Positions 1-7,553 of a DNA stretch of 10,631 nt are shown here, in pieces. Source of the DNA: Kiritimatiellia bacterium. Its GTDB lineage: Bacteria > Verrucomicrobiota > Kiritimatiellia > RFP12 > UBA1067. Numbering within the stretch: the stretch's first letter is position 1; every line of letters begins with the position of its first letter. The stretch lies in the NCBI GenBank assembly GCA_017385345.1, contig JAFNRY010000342.1:1-10631 (forward strand). Reading direction: 5' to 3'. The position numbers and the translations under genes are program-made. The notes below the pieces were generated by a model. It was not told where the DNA came from, did not search any database, and was given only the letters and a program-made list of their open reading frames with translations.

Positions 1-1047
1 ATGGCGGCGGATATGCTCAGCCGGAAGTGGATGGTCGTGTCGGGCGTGTTCGTGTTCTGTCTCGGCATATTCGCATCCGGTTTCGCGACGTCGCTCGGGA
101 TGCTTTTGGCGACGTACGGCGTTTTGAACGGATTCGGCCAGACGTTCTACTATCCGTCCGCGACGTCGCTCGTCGGGCAGCTTCACAAGGAGACGCGCGC
201 GACGGCGCTGTCCATTCTGCAGCTCGGGCTCTACACCGGCATAATCGGGTGCAGCGCGGCGTCTGGCTGGCTGGCGCAAAGCGGCGCGGACGGGTGGCGT
301 GCGCCGTTCTGGCTTTTCGGCGGCGCCGGCGTCGCGTGGGCGGTGGCCATGGCGTTTTTGCTGAAGGATACGAAGCAGGAGGCGCCCGCCGGCGGCTCGG
401 CCAAGCCGTCGCTCGGCGAAGCGGCGAAGGCGTTTTTCGCCAATCCGGCCGCGATAATGCTCGCGCTCGGCCTGAGCATGATGATCTACGTCGATGTCGG
501 CTTCAAGACGTGGATGCCGAACTATTTGGAGGAGACGTTTTCGATGGCCAAGGGGTCGGCGGCGTTCAACGCCGTTTTGTGGCACTATCTGGGCGCTCTC
601 GCCGGCGTTCTCGCTGGCGGCAGGATCTCCGACGCTTTCGTCGGGCGCAGACCCTCGATCCGCATGGAGACGAATATATTCGGCCTGGCGTTTTCCGTGC
701 CGTTCATAATCTGGATGGCATACGCGCCGACTTTTGCGCAATGTTGCGCGGCGATGGCGCTGTTCGGCGTTTTCCGGGGCATATACGATTCGAATCTGAT
801 GGCGGCGCTGTTCGACATCGTGCCCTCGCGCTACCATGCCTCCGGCGTCGGCCTCATGCTGTCTTTCGCCTTTGTGATAGGTTCGGCTTCGCCCTGCGCG
901 CTTGGTTTCATGAAAGAGCGCTTCGCTCCGGCGACGGGGCTTGCGTCGCTGGCGGCGTTCTACGTCGTAGGCGCGGTGGTAATATTCGTCGCGCGCAAGA
1001 CGACGTACGGACGCGGGCGCGGGACGCAAGCGCGGGGTGTGGTATAA
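1..1047 (+). CDS. MFS transporter, 5'-truncated by window edge
   Basis: This is an inner-membrane secondary transporter of the major facilitator superfamily. The frame is open to base 1, and the first residues (AADMLSRKW) match the loop between TM2 and TM3 (family consensus G-x-L-a-D-r-x-G-r-R). The ATG at base 1 is therefore most likely internal, with roughly 60-70 residues (TM1-TM2) lying outside the window. About ten hydrophobic segments follow, near residues 10-32, 34-55, 71-92, 101-121, 150-170, 186-206, 225-245, 248-270, 281-302 and 312-332, which would complete the usual 12. The central loop is at about 122-148. A glycine-rich TM4-5 region and a GWR-type motif (residues 98-100) support the family. 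The substrate cannot be read from the sequence. The downstream neighbour releases deoxysugars, so sugar uptake is a reasonable guess only. The stop codon TAA lies inside the -10 box of the next gene. Confidence 0.85.
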   Translation: MAADMLSRKWMVVSGVFVFCLGIFASGFATSLGMLLATYGVLNGFGQTFYYPSATSLVGQLHKETRATALSILQLGLYTGIIGCSAASGWLAQSGADGWRAPFWLFGGAGVAWAVAMAFLLKDTKQEAPAGGSAKPSLGEAAKAFFANPAAIMLALGLSMMIYVDVGFKTWMPNYLEETFSMAKGSAAFNAVLWHYLGALAGVLAGGRISDAFVGRRPSIRMETNIFGLAFSVPFIIWMAYAPTFAQCCAAMALFGVFRGIYDSNLMAALFDIVPSRYHASGVGLMLSFAFVIGSASPCALGFMKERFAPATGLASLAAFYVVGAVVIFVARKTTYGRGRGTQARGVV

Positions 1048-1048
1048 T
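1040..1048 (+). promoter_or_regulatory. Extended -10 promoter (TGG-TATAAT) for the GH106-GH29 gene
   Basis: A perfect sigma-70-type -10 hexamer TATAAT (1043-1048) is preceded by the TGn extension. No convincing -35 hexamer lies at 16-19 nt upstream, which fits an extended -10 promoter. With the usual 6-7 nt from -10 to start site, transcription would begin at about 1054-1055, on or next to the A of the ATG at 1055, giving a leaderless mRNA. No Shine-Dalgarno sequence lies before this ATG. The TAA inside the box ends the upstream MFS gene. The call rests on the sequence only. Confidence 0.7.
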
Positions 1049-1054
1049 GAAACC

Positions 1055-4000
1055 ATGAAGAAAGAAGCAGCAATTTCAATTGTTTTTTGCGCGGCGTTCG
1101 CCGCGCGCGCGGCGCTTCCGACCGGCGATGCCTTCCAGAATCCAGGGCACGAATCGCGGCCCGAGACTTGGTTCCATTTCATCGGAGGCAACATTTCGAA
1201 AGAAGGCATATCGGCCGATCTCGAGGCGGTAAAATCCGCCGGCATTGGAGGCATCCATCTTTTCCACGGCCAGTTCGGCGGCGCATGGCCGCGCGTGCCG
1301 GAGCAGGTGGCGTGCCTGAGCGAAAAATGGGATTCCCTTGTAGGTTTCGCGGCGGACGAATGCAAGCGCCTGGGGCTCGACTTCACGATGCAGAACTGTC
1401 CGGGGTGGGCGACGGCCGGAGGGCCTTGGATCAAGCCCGGGAACGCCATGCGCCATCTCGTCTGGGAGAGGATCGACGTCGAAGGCGGCGGGCGCGTCAG
1501 CGTAAAACTGCCGAGGCGGACCTACAAAGACGAAGCCGGGCGCGATTACCGCGACATCGCCGTTATCGCCTTCCCTGCGCCCGAAGGCGGCGATTGGGCG
1601 ACGCCGCTCGAGCCCGCCAACGGCCGCAGCGGGAAGATAACGATCCCGGACGGCGAACGCACGACCGCTATCGACTTCGAGTTCGATTCGCCGGTCACGG
1701 TCAGGACGCTCGAGCTGCCGCCCGTGCGGGACTTCTCGCGAAAATGGTGCTACCGGCCCGGCGCGAGGGTTTCGCTGAAGGCTGAAGGGAAAACGATTCT
1801 TGAAAAGGATCTCGAACCTTCCAACTGGCACGAAGACCATCCGGTCACGTTCGCGATCGACGAAACGACTGCCAGGCGATTCACGGTGGAACTGCACACA
1901 AAACACGGCGCCACCATCGGGGAAGTGAAACTCTACGGCTCCGCGCACGCCGACGACTGGGAGGCCAGGTCCGGCCGGACGCTCAGGCGGTTCATGGACA
2001 ACCCGCCGCGCAGACAGAGCGAAGACGCATGGGTCAAGACGGCGCAGGTGCGCGACGTCACGCAATTCATGAAGCCGGACGGTTCGTTCGAATGGGACGC
2101 GCCGGCCGGCAAGTGGTCAGTTGTCCGCATAGGCCACGTCAACACAATGAAGACCAACGGGCCCGCTCCGAAGGAGGCGACGGGTTTTGAGTGCGACAAA
2201 CTTTCCGCCAAGGGGGCGGACGAACATTTCGCCAACTACATCGGACGACTCTCGAAAGAAGGCGGCCCCTTACACGGCAAGATCAAGGCGATGCTGATCG
2301 ACAGCTGGGAATGCAGGCGCCAGACATGGACCGAAGGGCTCGACAAAATCTTCGAAAAGGAGACGGGGTACGGGATTCTGCCCCGGATGCCGGCGATCAT
2401 GGGCTACGTGATCGATTCTCCGGAGGAGACGGCCCGTTTCCTCGACGACTGGCGCGGATTCGTGGCAAAGCGCATTTCGGATTGCTTTTACGGGCGCATG
2501 GCCGAAAACTGCCGCAAGGCCGGGCTCGGGCTCGTGTTCGAGACTTCTTTCGGCGGCGTGCTCGCGGGCGATCCGCTCGAGTACTACAAACACGCGGACG
2601 TTCCGATGTGCGAATTCTGGCAGCCGATGCGGGAATGCGACGTCGGGTCGCGCGAATTCTGCCCCGTCAAGCCTACGGTGTCGGCCGCGCACATATACGG
2701 CAAGAAGCGCGTCGCAGCCGAGGCGTTCACCTCGTTCGACCTTACCTGGGACGAGAAACTGCGCGATCTCAAACACGTGGCCAACGTGCATATGGCCGAG
2801 GGAGTTTCGCACATGGTGTTCCACACCTTCACGCACAATCCGCAGACGGATTTCCTCCCGCCCGGGACTTCTTTCGGCGCGAAAATCGGAACTCCTTTTC
2901 TGCGCGGCCAGACATGGTGGGGCTTCATGCCGGAATTCACGGAATACCTCGCCCGCTGCCAGACGATGCTCGAAGCCGGCGTTCCCGTGAGGGACGTGCT
3001 CTGGTATCTCGGAGACGAGACGAACCACCGGCCGGACCAGGACGCCGCGTTTCCCGAGGGGCGGCTCTACGACTATTGCAATCCGGACGCTCTGCTCACG
3101 CGTTTCGAGGCCGGCGAAAACGGCGACTGGCGCACGCCCGACGGCGTTTCGTACAAAGTTCTCTGGATTCCGCAGTCCGGGAGGATGTTGCCCGAGACGA
3201 TGGAGAAAATAGCGCGGTGCGTCGAGAAGGGGTGCGTGGCGGCTTTCGCCGCACTGCCGTCCGCCCCTGCGACGCTGCGGCCCGGCGCCGACGCCAAGTT
3301 CGCCGCCGCTCTCGCAACGCTGCGTTCGCTCGCGGAAGACGGGCGGAAGGGCGGGAAGGGCCGTCTCTACACCGGCCGCACTCTCGATTCCGTTCTTCTC
3401 GCGGAAGGCATAATCGCCGACGCGAGGGCCGACGGCATCCTCTTCGACCACAGGCACGACGGCGACGCCGACTGGTATTTCATCGTTCCCGCCGGGCAGG
3501 GCAAGGGCTTCAAGGGCGAGGTAGTCTTCAGGAACGCGGCCGCCGGCGTCGAAATCTGGGATCCGCAGACAGGCGGGAAAAAGCCGGCAGAGGCGAGACG
3601 CTCCGACGGGAACAAAACGCTCGTCACGCTCGATCTCGCGCCGGGCGAGACCGTCTTCGTCGTATTTTCCGCTTCCGCATCCAAACCGGTCCCCCCGAGG
3701 CGCGACAACTTTTTACGAAAGATTCCTGTCGGCGACTGGACGCTAAGTTTCACGGAAGGATGGGGGATGCCGGCTTCGATGGAAGCGACGGAGCTCGAAC
3801 CGTGGAAGGATTTGGGCGCGACTCCCGAGGCAAAGGCGTATTCCGGAACTGCGGTCTATAAAACAACCTTCACGATCTCCCAGGCGCGCGAACGCGCGTC
3901 CGCGGGTTCGCGGTTCACGCTCGATCTCGGCCGGGTGGAGTCGCTCGCGAAAGTCAAGGTGAACGGCAGGATGTTCAAGCCTGTCTGGTCGCAGCCCTAC

Positions 4001-5494
4001 AAGGTGGATATAACAGACGCCGTACGCGACGGCGAGAACGAGCTCGAAGTGGAAGCGACTGATACGTGGCGCAACAGGCTCGTCTATGACGCGGGGCAGC
4101 CCGAGGCCCGGCGCAAGACGTGGACCATCGCCGGGCCGCGCGCGGGCGCGCCGCTGGTCGAGAGCGGACTTCTCGGGCCGGTGGAAATTGTCGAGACGAG
4201 GTCCGTCAAGGCCAGGCCGCTGCCGCGCCCCGCGCTCGCGAAGCGTCTCAAGGAAGGGCCGGAGGTCATATCGATCGTGCACTGGGGGCCGACGACATAC
4301 ACCGACAAGGAATGGGGATACGGCGACGTGCCGCCGTCCAAGGTGGCTCCTTCCGATTTTAGCGCCGAACAGATCGTCGGCGCGTGCAAGGACGGCGGCA
4401 TCGAGGGCGTGGTGCTCGTCTGCAAGCACCACGACGGATTCTGCCTGTGGCCGACGAAGACGACAGACTACAACATTTCGCATTCGAAGTTTCGCGACGG
4501 GAAAGGGGACTACGTAAAGGAGATCGAACAAGCCTGCCGCAAGGCCGGGTTGAAGTTCGGCGTGTACGTCTCGCCGTGGGACAGGAACAACGAGCACTAC
4601 GGAACCGGCAAATACGTGGAGATATACCACAACCAGTACAAGGAATTGTGCGGCGGCGCGTACGGCGAAGTGTTCGAGGCGTGGTTCGACGGGGCCAACG
4701 GCGGCGACGGCTGGTACGGCGGCGCGAAAAACAGGCGCAAGATAGGCAAGGACTACTACCGGTTCGACGTTCTCCACGAATGGCTGCGCAAGGCCCAGCC
4801 CGGAATAACGCTTTTCGCGGGCGAAGACGACGACTCCGACTTCCGCTGGCCCGGGAACGAGGGCGGGTATCTCGCCGGCGATTCGCGCGCCACCGTCGAG
4901 GCCACGGACGGCTTTCTCGACAGCAAGTACGGAAACACGAACTACTGGAACCAGATCAACACCGGCGCGAAGGACGGGGATTTCTTCAGGCCGGGCGAAG
5001 CGGACTTCCCGCTGCGTCCGGGCTGGGTGTGGCACAAGCGCGACACCGGCAAATCGAAGACGTCCGCGCAGCTGATGAAGCGGTATCTCTGGAGCGTCGG
5101 CAACGGAGGCACGATGAACATCGGCGTATCGCCCGATCTGCGCGGCCGCGTCTGCGACGAGGACGTTGAAAAGCTCGCCGGCTTCCGCAGGATGAAAGAG
5201 GCGATGTTCGCGAACGAGGCGACGGGCCCCGGCGCGAAGTTCAACGTGGTCGTGCTCGAAGAAAATCTCGACAACGGCGAACAGGTGGACGGATGGAAGA
5301 TTCTGGCCGACGGGAGGGAGATACTCTCCGGCAAATCCATAGGGCGCAAGAGAATCAGGATTCTCGCCGAGCCGGTCGCGCCGGAGAAATGCGAACTTGT
5401 CATCACCGCGGACGGCGGTTCGCTGCTGCCAGTGGCGTTCAAGCGCTACTACGCCGATCCGGAAATCGTCAAGGCGGTGAACGAAGCCCGGTAG
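1055..5494 (+). CDS. Secreted GH106 (alpha-L-rhamnosidase-type) - GH29 (alpha-L-fucosidase-type) fusion
   Basis: This is a very large (1479 aa) exported glycoside hydrolase. Residues 1-19 form a signal peptide with an ARA|A cleavage site. Residues ~25-1050 are a full GH106 protein. Seen are the N-terminal GNISKEGISADLE segment, CPGWATAGGPW (115-125), an inserted beta-sandwich at ~205-300, DSWE with Glu419, AEAFTS with Glu556, and a GH2-like sugar-binding sandwich at ~885-1050. Glu419 and Glu556 are spaced like the two catalytic glutamates known for GH106. Residues ~1055-1479 are a full GH29 protein. It contains VHWGPTTYTDKEWG (from 1075), KHHDGFCLWP, SPWDRN, WFDG with nucleophile Asp1212, RWPGNE with candidate acid/base Glu1269, and a C-terminal sandwich. 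The GH29 part looks like the GH29-B (alpha-1,3/1,4-fucosidase, plant FUC1-like) type. Both active sites look intact. An in-frame GTG at 1037 was rejected because it lies upstream of the predicted transcript start. Expected location is the periplasm or cell exterior. Specificity is inferred from family. Confidence 0.88.
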   Translation: MKKEAAISIVFCAAFAARAALPTGDAFQNPGHESRPETWFHFIGGNISKEGISADLEAVKSAGIGGIHLFHGQFGGAWPRVPEQVACLSEKWDSLVGFAADECKRLGLDFTMQNCPGWATAGGPWIKPGNAMRHLVWERIDVEGGGRVSVKLPRRTYKDEAGRDYRDIAVIAFPAPEGGDWATPLEPANGRSGKITIPDGERTTAIDFEFDSPVTVRTLELPPVRDFSRKWCYRPGARVSLKAEGKTILEKDLEPSNWHEDHPVTFAIDETTARRFTVELHTKHGATIGEVKLYGSAHADDWEARSGRTLRRFMDNPPRRQSEDAWVKTAQVRDVTQFMKPDGSFEWDAPAGKWSVVRIGHVNTMKTNGPAPKEATGFECDKLSAKGADEHFANYIGRLSKEGGPLHGKIKAMLIDSWECRRQTWTEGLDKIFEKETGYGILPRMPAIMGYVIDSPEETARFLDDWRGFVAKRISDCFYGRMAENCRKAGLGLVFETSFGGVLAGDPLEYYKHADVPMCEFWQPMRECDVGSREFCPVKPTVSAAHIYGKKRVAAEAFTSFDLTWDEKLRDLKHVANVHMAEGVSHMVFHTFTHNPQTDFLPPGTSFGAKIGTPFLRGQTWWGFMPEFTEYLARCQTMLEAGVPVRDVLWYLGDETNHRPDQDAAFPEGRLYDYCNPDALLTRFEAGENGDWRTPDGVSYKVLWIPQSGRMLPETMEKIARCVEKGCVAAFAALPSAPATLRPGADAKFAAALATLRSLAEDGRKGGKGRLYTGRTLDSVLLAEGIIADARADGILFDHRHDGDADWYFIVPAGQGKGFKGEVVFRNAAAGVEIWDPQTGGKKPAEARRSDGNKTLVTLDLAPGETVFVVFSASASKPVPPRRDNFLRKIPVGDWTLSFTEGWGMPASMEATELEPWKDLGATPEAKAYSGTAVYKTTFTISQARERASAGSRFTLDLGRVESLAKVKVNGRMFKPVWSQPYKVDITDAVRDGENELEVEATDTWRNRLVYDAGQPEARRKTWTIAGPRAGAPLVESGLLGPVEIVETRSVKARPLPRPALAKRLKEGPEVISIVHWGPTTYTDKEWGYGDVPPSKVAPSDFSAEQIVGACKDGGIEGVVLVCKHHDGFCLWPTKTTDYNISHSKFRDGKGDYVKEIEQACRKAGLKFGVYVSPWDRNNEHYGTGKYVEIYHNQYKELCGGAYGEVFEAWFDGANGGDGWYGGAKNRRKIGKDYYRFDVLHEWLRKAQPGITLFAGEDDDSDFRWPGNEGGYLAGDSRATVEATDGFLDSKYGNTNYWNQINTGAKDGDFFRPGEADFPLRPGWVWHKRDTGKSKTSAQLMKRYLWSVGNGGTMNIGVSPDLRGRVCDEDVEKLAGFRRMKEAMFANEATGPGAKFNVVVLEENLDNGEQVDGWKILADGREILSGKSIGRKRIRILAEPVAPEKCELVITADGGSLLPVAFKRYYADPEIVKAVNEAR

Positions 5495-5504
5495 GGCGCA
5501 TGGC

Positions 5505-5510
5505 GGGGGA
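5505..5510 (+). promoter_or_regulatory. Ribosome binding site (GGGGGA) for the RNA methyltransferase gene
   Basis: A purine-rich GGGGGA lies 3 nt before the ATG at 5514, inside the 19-nt gap after the hydrolase stop. It supports this start codon. No -10 box is visible here, so the gene is probably read through from the hydrolase promoter. Confidence 0.5.
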
Positions 5511-5513
5511 ACG

Positions 5514-6722
5514 ATGACGACATCGGTGTATATAGCAAAAAACGTTTACGGCGGGGACGGCATAGGGCGTCTCGGCGACGGACGCGTGGTGTTCGTTCCC
5601 GGGGCGTTCGCCGGCGAGCATGTCAAGGCCGAGATCGAAAGCGAGAAGAAGAACTATGTGAAGGCACGGCTTGCGGCCGTCGAGGATGCCAGCCCCGAGC
5701 GGACGGGCGAAGGCGCCCCGCCCCAGCCCGGCATGGTCTATGCCAACCTGACGGCCAAGGGCGAGTGCGAGGCGAAGGCGGCGCAGATCGCGGAGTTTTT
5801 CTCCCGCGCGAGGATTGCCGTTCCGGAAGGTGCGTTTCGCGAAAAGCCGCTCGCCGGCGGAGACGAAGCCGGAATGCTCAACTACAGGAACAAGGTCGTC
5901 TATCACATCGGGCGTGGCGCCAAAGGATGCGTCATAGGCTACCGTCTCGAGCCGGGCCACGAAGTGATCGATATAGAGCGCGATCTGCTGGCCAGGCCCG
6001 AAATTAACGCCAAGCTGCCGGAGATACGCCGGAACGTGCTTTTGATGCTCACGAACGGGGCGCGCAGCGTCCGGCGCTCGGTCGAAGGGAAGAGCGACGT
6101 GACGATCCGCTGGTCGCAGCGTTCCGGAGTGCAGTGGTGGCTCGGCGAGGCGCCAGCCGGGCTGGTCGTGAAAGAGAGCGTCTGCGGGAGGGGGTTCGAC
6201 GTTCCGGCGGACGGATTCTGGCAGGTCAATCCCGCCGGCGGAGAGGCGCTCGTCCGCGCAGTGTCGGGCGCATGCGCCGGGGCGGAAAGGGTTCTGGATC
6301 TCTATTGCGGCGTCGGCGTGCTCGGGCTTTCGTGCGGCGCTGCCAGATTGCTGGGCGTCGAGAGCGGCGACGCGGCGGCCGGGTTCGCGCGACGCAACGC
6401 CGCTGCTCTCGGCGTGAAGGACGCGACTTTTCTCGCGGGCCGCGCGGCCGCGCTTCTAAAGAGAATCAAACTCCAGGGCGAGACGACGGTCATCGTCGAT
6501 CCTCCCCGCGGCGGGATGGAGCGCGCCGTGGCGGAATGGCTGGCGGCCGCAGGACGCGGACCGGTCCGCCGGATAGTCTATGCGAGCTGCGATCCGGCGA
6601 CGATGATGCGCGACCTCGCGATACTCTCGCGCAGTTTCGCCGTCGAAAGCGTCTGCTGGATAAACATGTTCCCGCGCACCGCGAGGTTCGAGACGCTGGC
6701 CGTGCTGAAGGCTCTCGGATGA
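5514..6722 (+). CDS. TrmA/RlmD-family RNA (uracil-5-)-methyltransferase
   Basis: This SAM-dependent enzyme places a 5-methyl group on a uridine of tRNA or rRNA in the cytoplasm; the target cannot be told from sequence. Residues ~1-55 resemble a TRAM/OB RNA-binding domain (YGGDGIGRL...VVFVPGAFAGE). The Rossmann catalytic domain follows, with SAM motif DLYCGVGVLGL (from 262), DPPRGG (from 329), the SCDP motif with the nucleophilic Cys359, and MFPRTARFE with Glu393 as the expected general base. At 402 aa it has ordinary length. Two points are odd. The cysteine cluster that binds [4Fe-4S] in RlmD/RumA is not present around residues 70-90, where only one Cys remains. The usual His in FPxTxHxE is Arg391. 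It is therefore an Fe-S-free member, closer in that respect to TrmA. It ends in an ATGA overlap with the next gene. Confidence 0.85.
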   Translation: MTTSVYIAKNVYGGDGIGRLGDGRVVFVPGAFAGEHVKAEIESEKKNYVKARLAAVEDASPERTGEGAPPQPGMVYANLTAKGECEAKAAQIAEFFSRARIAVPEGAFREKPLAGGDEAGMLNYRNKVVYHIGRGAKGCVIGYRLEPGHEVIDIERDLLARPEINAKLPEIRRNVLLMLTNGARSVRRSVEGKSDVTIRWSQRSGVQWWLGEAPAGLVVKESVCGRGFDVPADGFWQVNPAGGEALVRAVSGACAGAERVLDLYCGVGVLGLSCGAARLLGVESGDAAAGFARRNAAALGVKDATFLAGRAAALLKRIKLQGETTVIVDPPRGGMERAVAEWLAAAGRGPVRRIVYASCDPATMMRDLAILSRSFAVESVCWINMFPRTARFETLAVLKALG

Positions 6723-7543
6723 ATTCCGCCGCGAGACAGCGTTGCACGGTTCTCGTCTGCTCCTGCGACGGATATTCCGATCTGCACCGTCCGTTTTCCC
6801 GCCTTTGGCTCAAATACTGGCCCGACTGCCCGTTCGACACGGTACTCCTTACGGAAACAGATCCCGGCGCGGACGCCGAACCGTGTTTTTCCCGCGTCAT
6901 TGCATGCGGCAAAGGCATGGACTGGTGCGCGATGCTGTCGTACGCATTGAAGCGGATCGACACGCCGCGGGTGATTCTCGCGATGGACGACTATCTGCTT
7001 TCCGGACGCGTAGATACGCGGCTCGTTCTGAAACGGCTCGGGCAGGCCGAACGCTGGAACGCCGCCAATCTGCGTCTTCTGCCGAATCCGCCGCCCGGCC
7101 GTTCGAACACGCTGCCTTTCGACGGTGACGATTCGCTTTTTCGCTACAAGCCGTCCACGGGCTATTGCATAGCGACCCAGACGGGGATCTGGGACAAGGA
7201 TTTTCTTGCTGATCTCGCCGAGGGCAAGGGATCGGCGTGGGAGTTCGAGCGATACGGCTCGTTCGACCGGGCGCTGGCGACGACGGGGCCGCTCCTCGCT
7301 GCGAGAAAGGCCGAGTTCCCGTTTGTCGATGCGGTGCACAAGGGTTGTTGGGAACCGGAAGGAATAGCCGTCTGCCGCGCAAACGGCATCGAACCCGATT
7401 TTTCCCGCCGTCCGCGGCCTTCCGCGCGAACGAGGGCTGTCGAAGCAATCAAGAATCTTGTTTTCCGCATTGTGCCGGTCACGCCTCTCGTCCGTCTGCA
7501 AAACAGCTTTGGTTTAGGCGCGAAGCGCGTGAAAATGATATAA
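6719..7543 (+). CDS. Glycosyltransferase-like protein of unknown specificity
   Basis: A 274-residue soluble protein with no signal peptide. The start ATG at 6719 overlaps the upstream stop (ATGA) and has GAAGG (6707-6711) at 7 nt spacing, which indicates translational coupling. The N-terminus (VLVCSCDGYSDLHRPF...LWLKYWPDCPFD) followed by a hydrophobic strand and DDYLL (Asp90-Asp91) resembles uncharacterised GT-A-like proteins found in capsule and lipopolysaccharide clusters, where an acidic pair binds the nucleotide-sugar metal. I recognise this only as a general resemblance, so donor and acceptor are unknown. The C-terminus (from about 235) is basic with a short hydrophobic patch (LVFRIVPVTPLV), possibly a membrane-surface contact. 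The final codons run into the next promoter: its TAA stop is part of TATAAT. No other surface-polysaccharide genes are in view. Confidence 0.6.
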   Translation: MNSAARQRCTVLVCSCDGYSDLHRPFSRLWLKYWPDCPFDTVLLTETDPGADAEPCFSRVIACGKGMDWCAMLSYALKRIDTPRVILAMDDYLLSGRVDTRLVLKRLGQAERWNAANLRLLPNPPPGRSNTLPFDGDDSLFRYKPSTGYCIATQTGIWDKDFLADLAEGKGSAWEFERYGSFDRALATTGPLLAARKAEFPFVDAVHKGCWEPEGIAVCRANGIEPDFSRRPRPSARTRAVEAIKNLVFRIVPVTPLVRLQNSFGLGAKRVKMI

Positions 7544-7544
7544 T
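7536..7544 (+). promoter_or_regulatory. Extended -10 promoter (TGA-TATAAT) for the argB-argD unit
   Basis: A perfect TATAAT (7539-7544) with upstream TGA extension and no recognisable -35. The predicted transcription start is at about 7550-7551, leaving only some 3-4 nt before the ATG at 7554. The purine run ACGAGG (7545-7550) sits mostly upstream of that start site, so it probably does not work as a Shine-Dalgarno sequence. The TAA in the box terminates the upstream glycosyltransferase-like gene, the same arrangement as at 1043-1048. Confidence 0.7.
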
Positions 7545-7553
7545 ACGAGGACG

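Noticed and set aside
1037..1054. GTG start six codons upstream of the chosen hydrolase start
   Set aside because: It overlaps the -10 box and would precede the predicted transcript start. It also adds MWYNET before a well-formed signal peptide.
27..1058. Plus-strand frame overlapping the MFS gene almost completely
   Set aside because: The product is arginine-rich with no domain. The other frame encodes clear transmembrane helices and the MFS loop motif.
2270..3457. Minus-strand open frame of 395 codons antisense to the GH106 part
   Set aside because: It is another GC-driven shadow: low-complexity composition, with conserved GH106 motifs on the plus strand across the same bases.
3743..5035. 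Minus-strand open frame of 430 codons antisense to the hydrolase
   Set aside because: It lies opposite a clearly real enzyme, has no recognisable domains, is rich in Arg/Val/Pro as expected for the complement of GC-rich codons, and lacks a promoter or ribosome site.
5495..5513. Possible terminator or promoter in the 19-nt gap before the methyltransferase
   Set aside because: There is no inverted repeat, T-run or -10 box, only a Shine-Dalgarno sequence.
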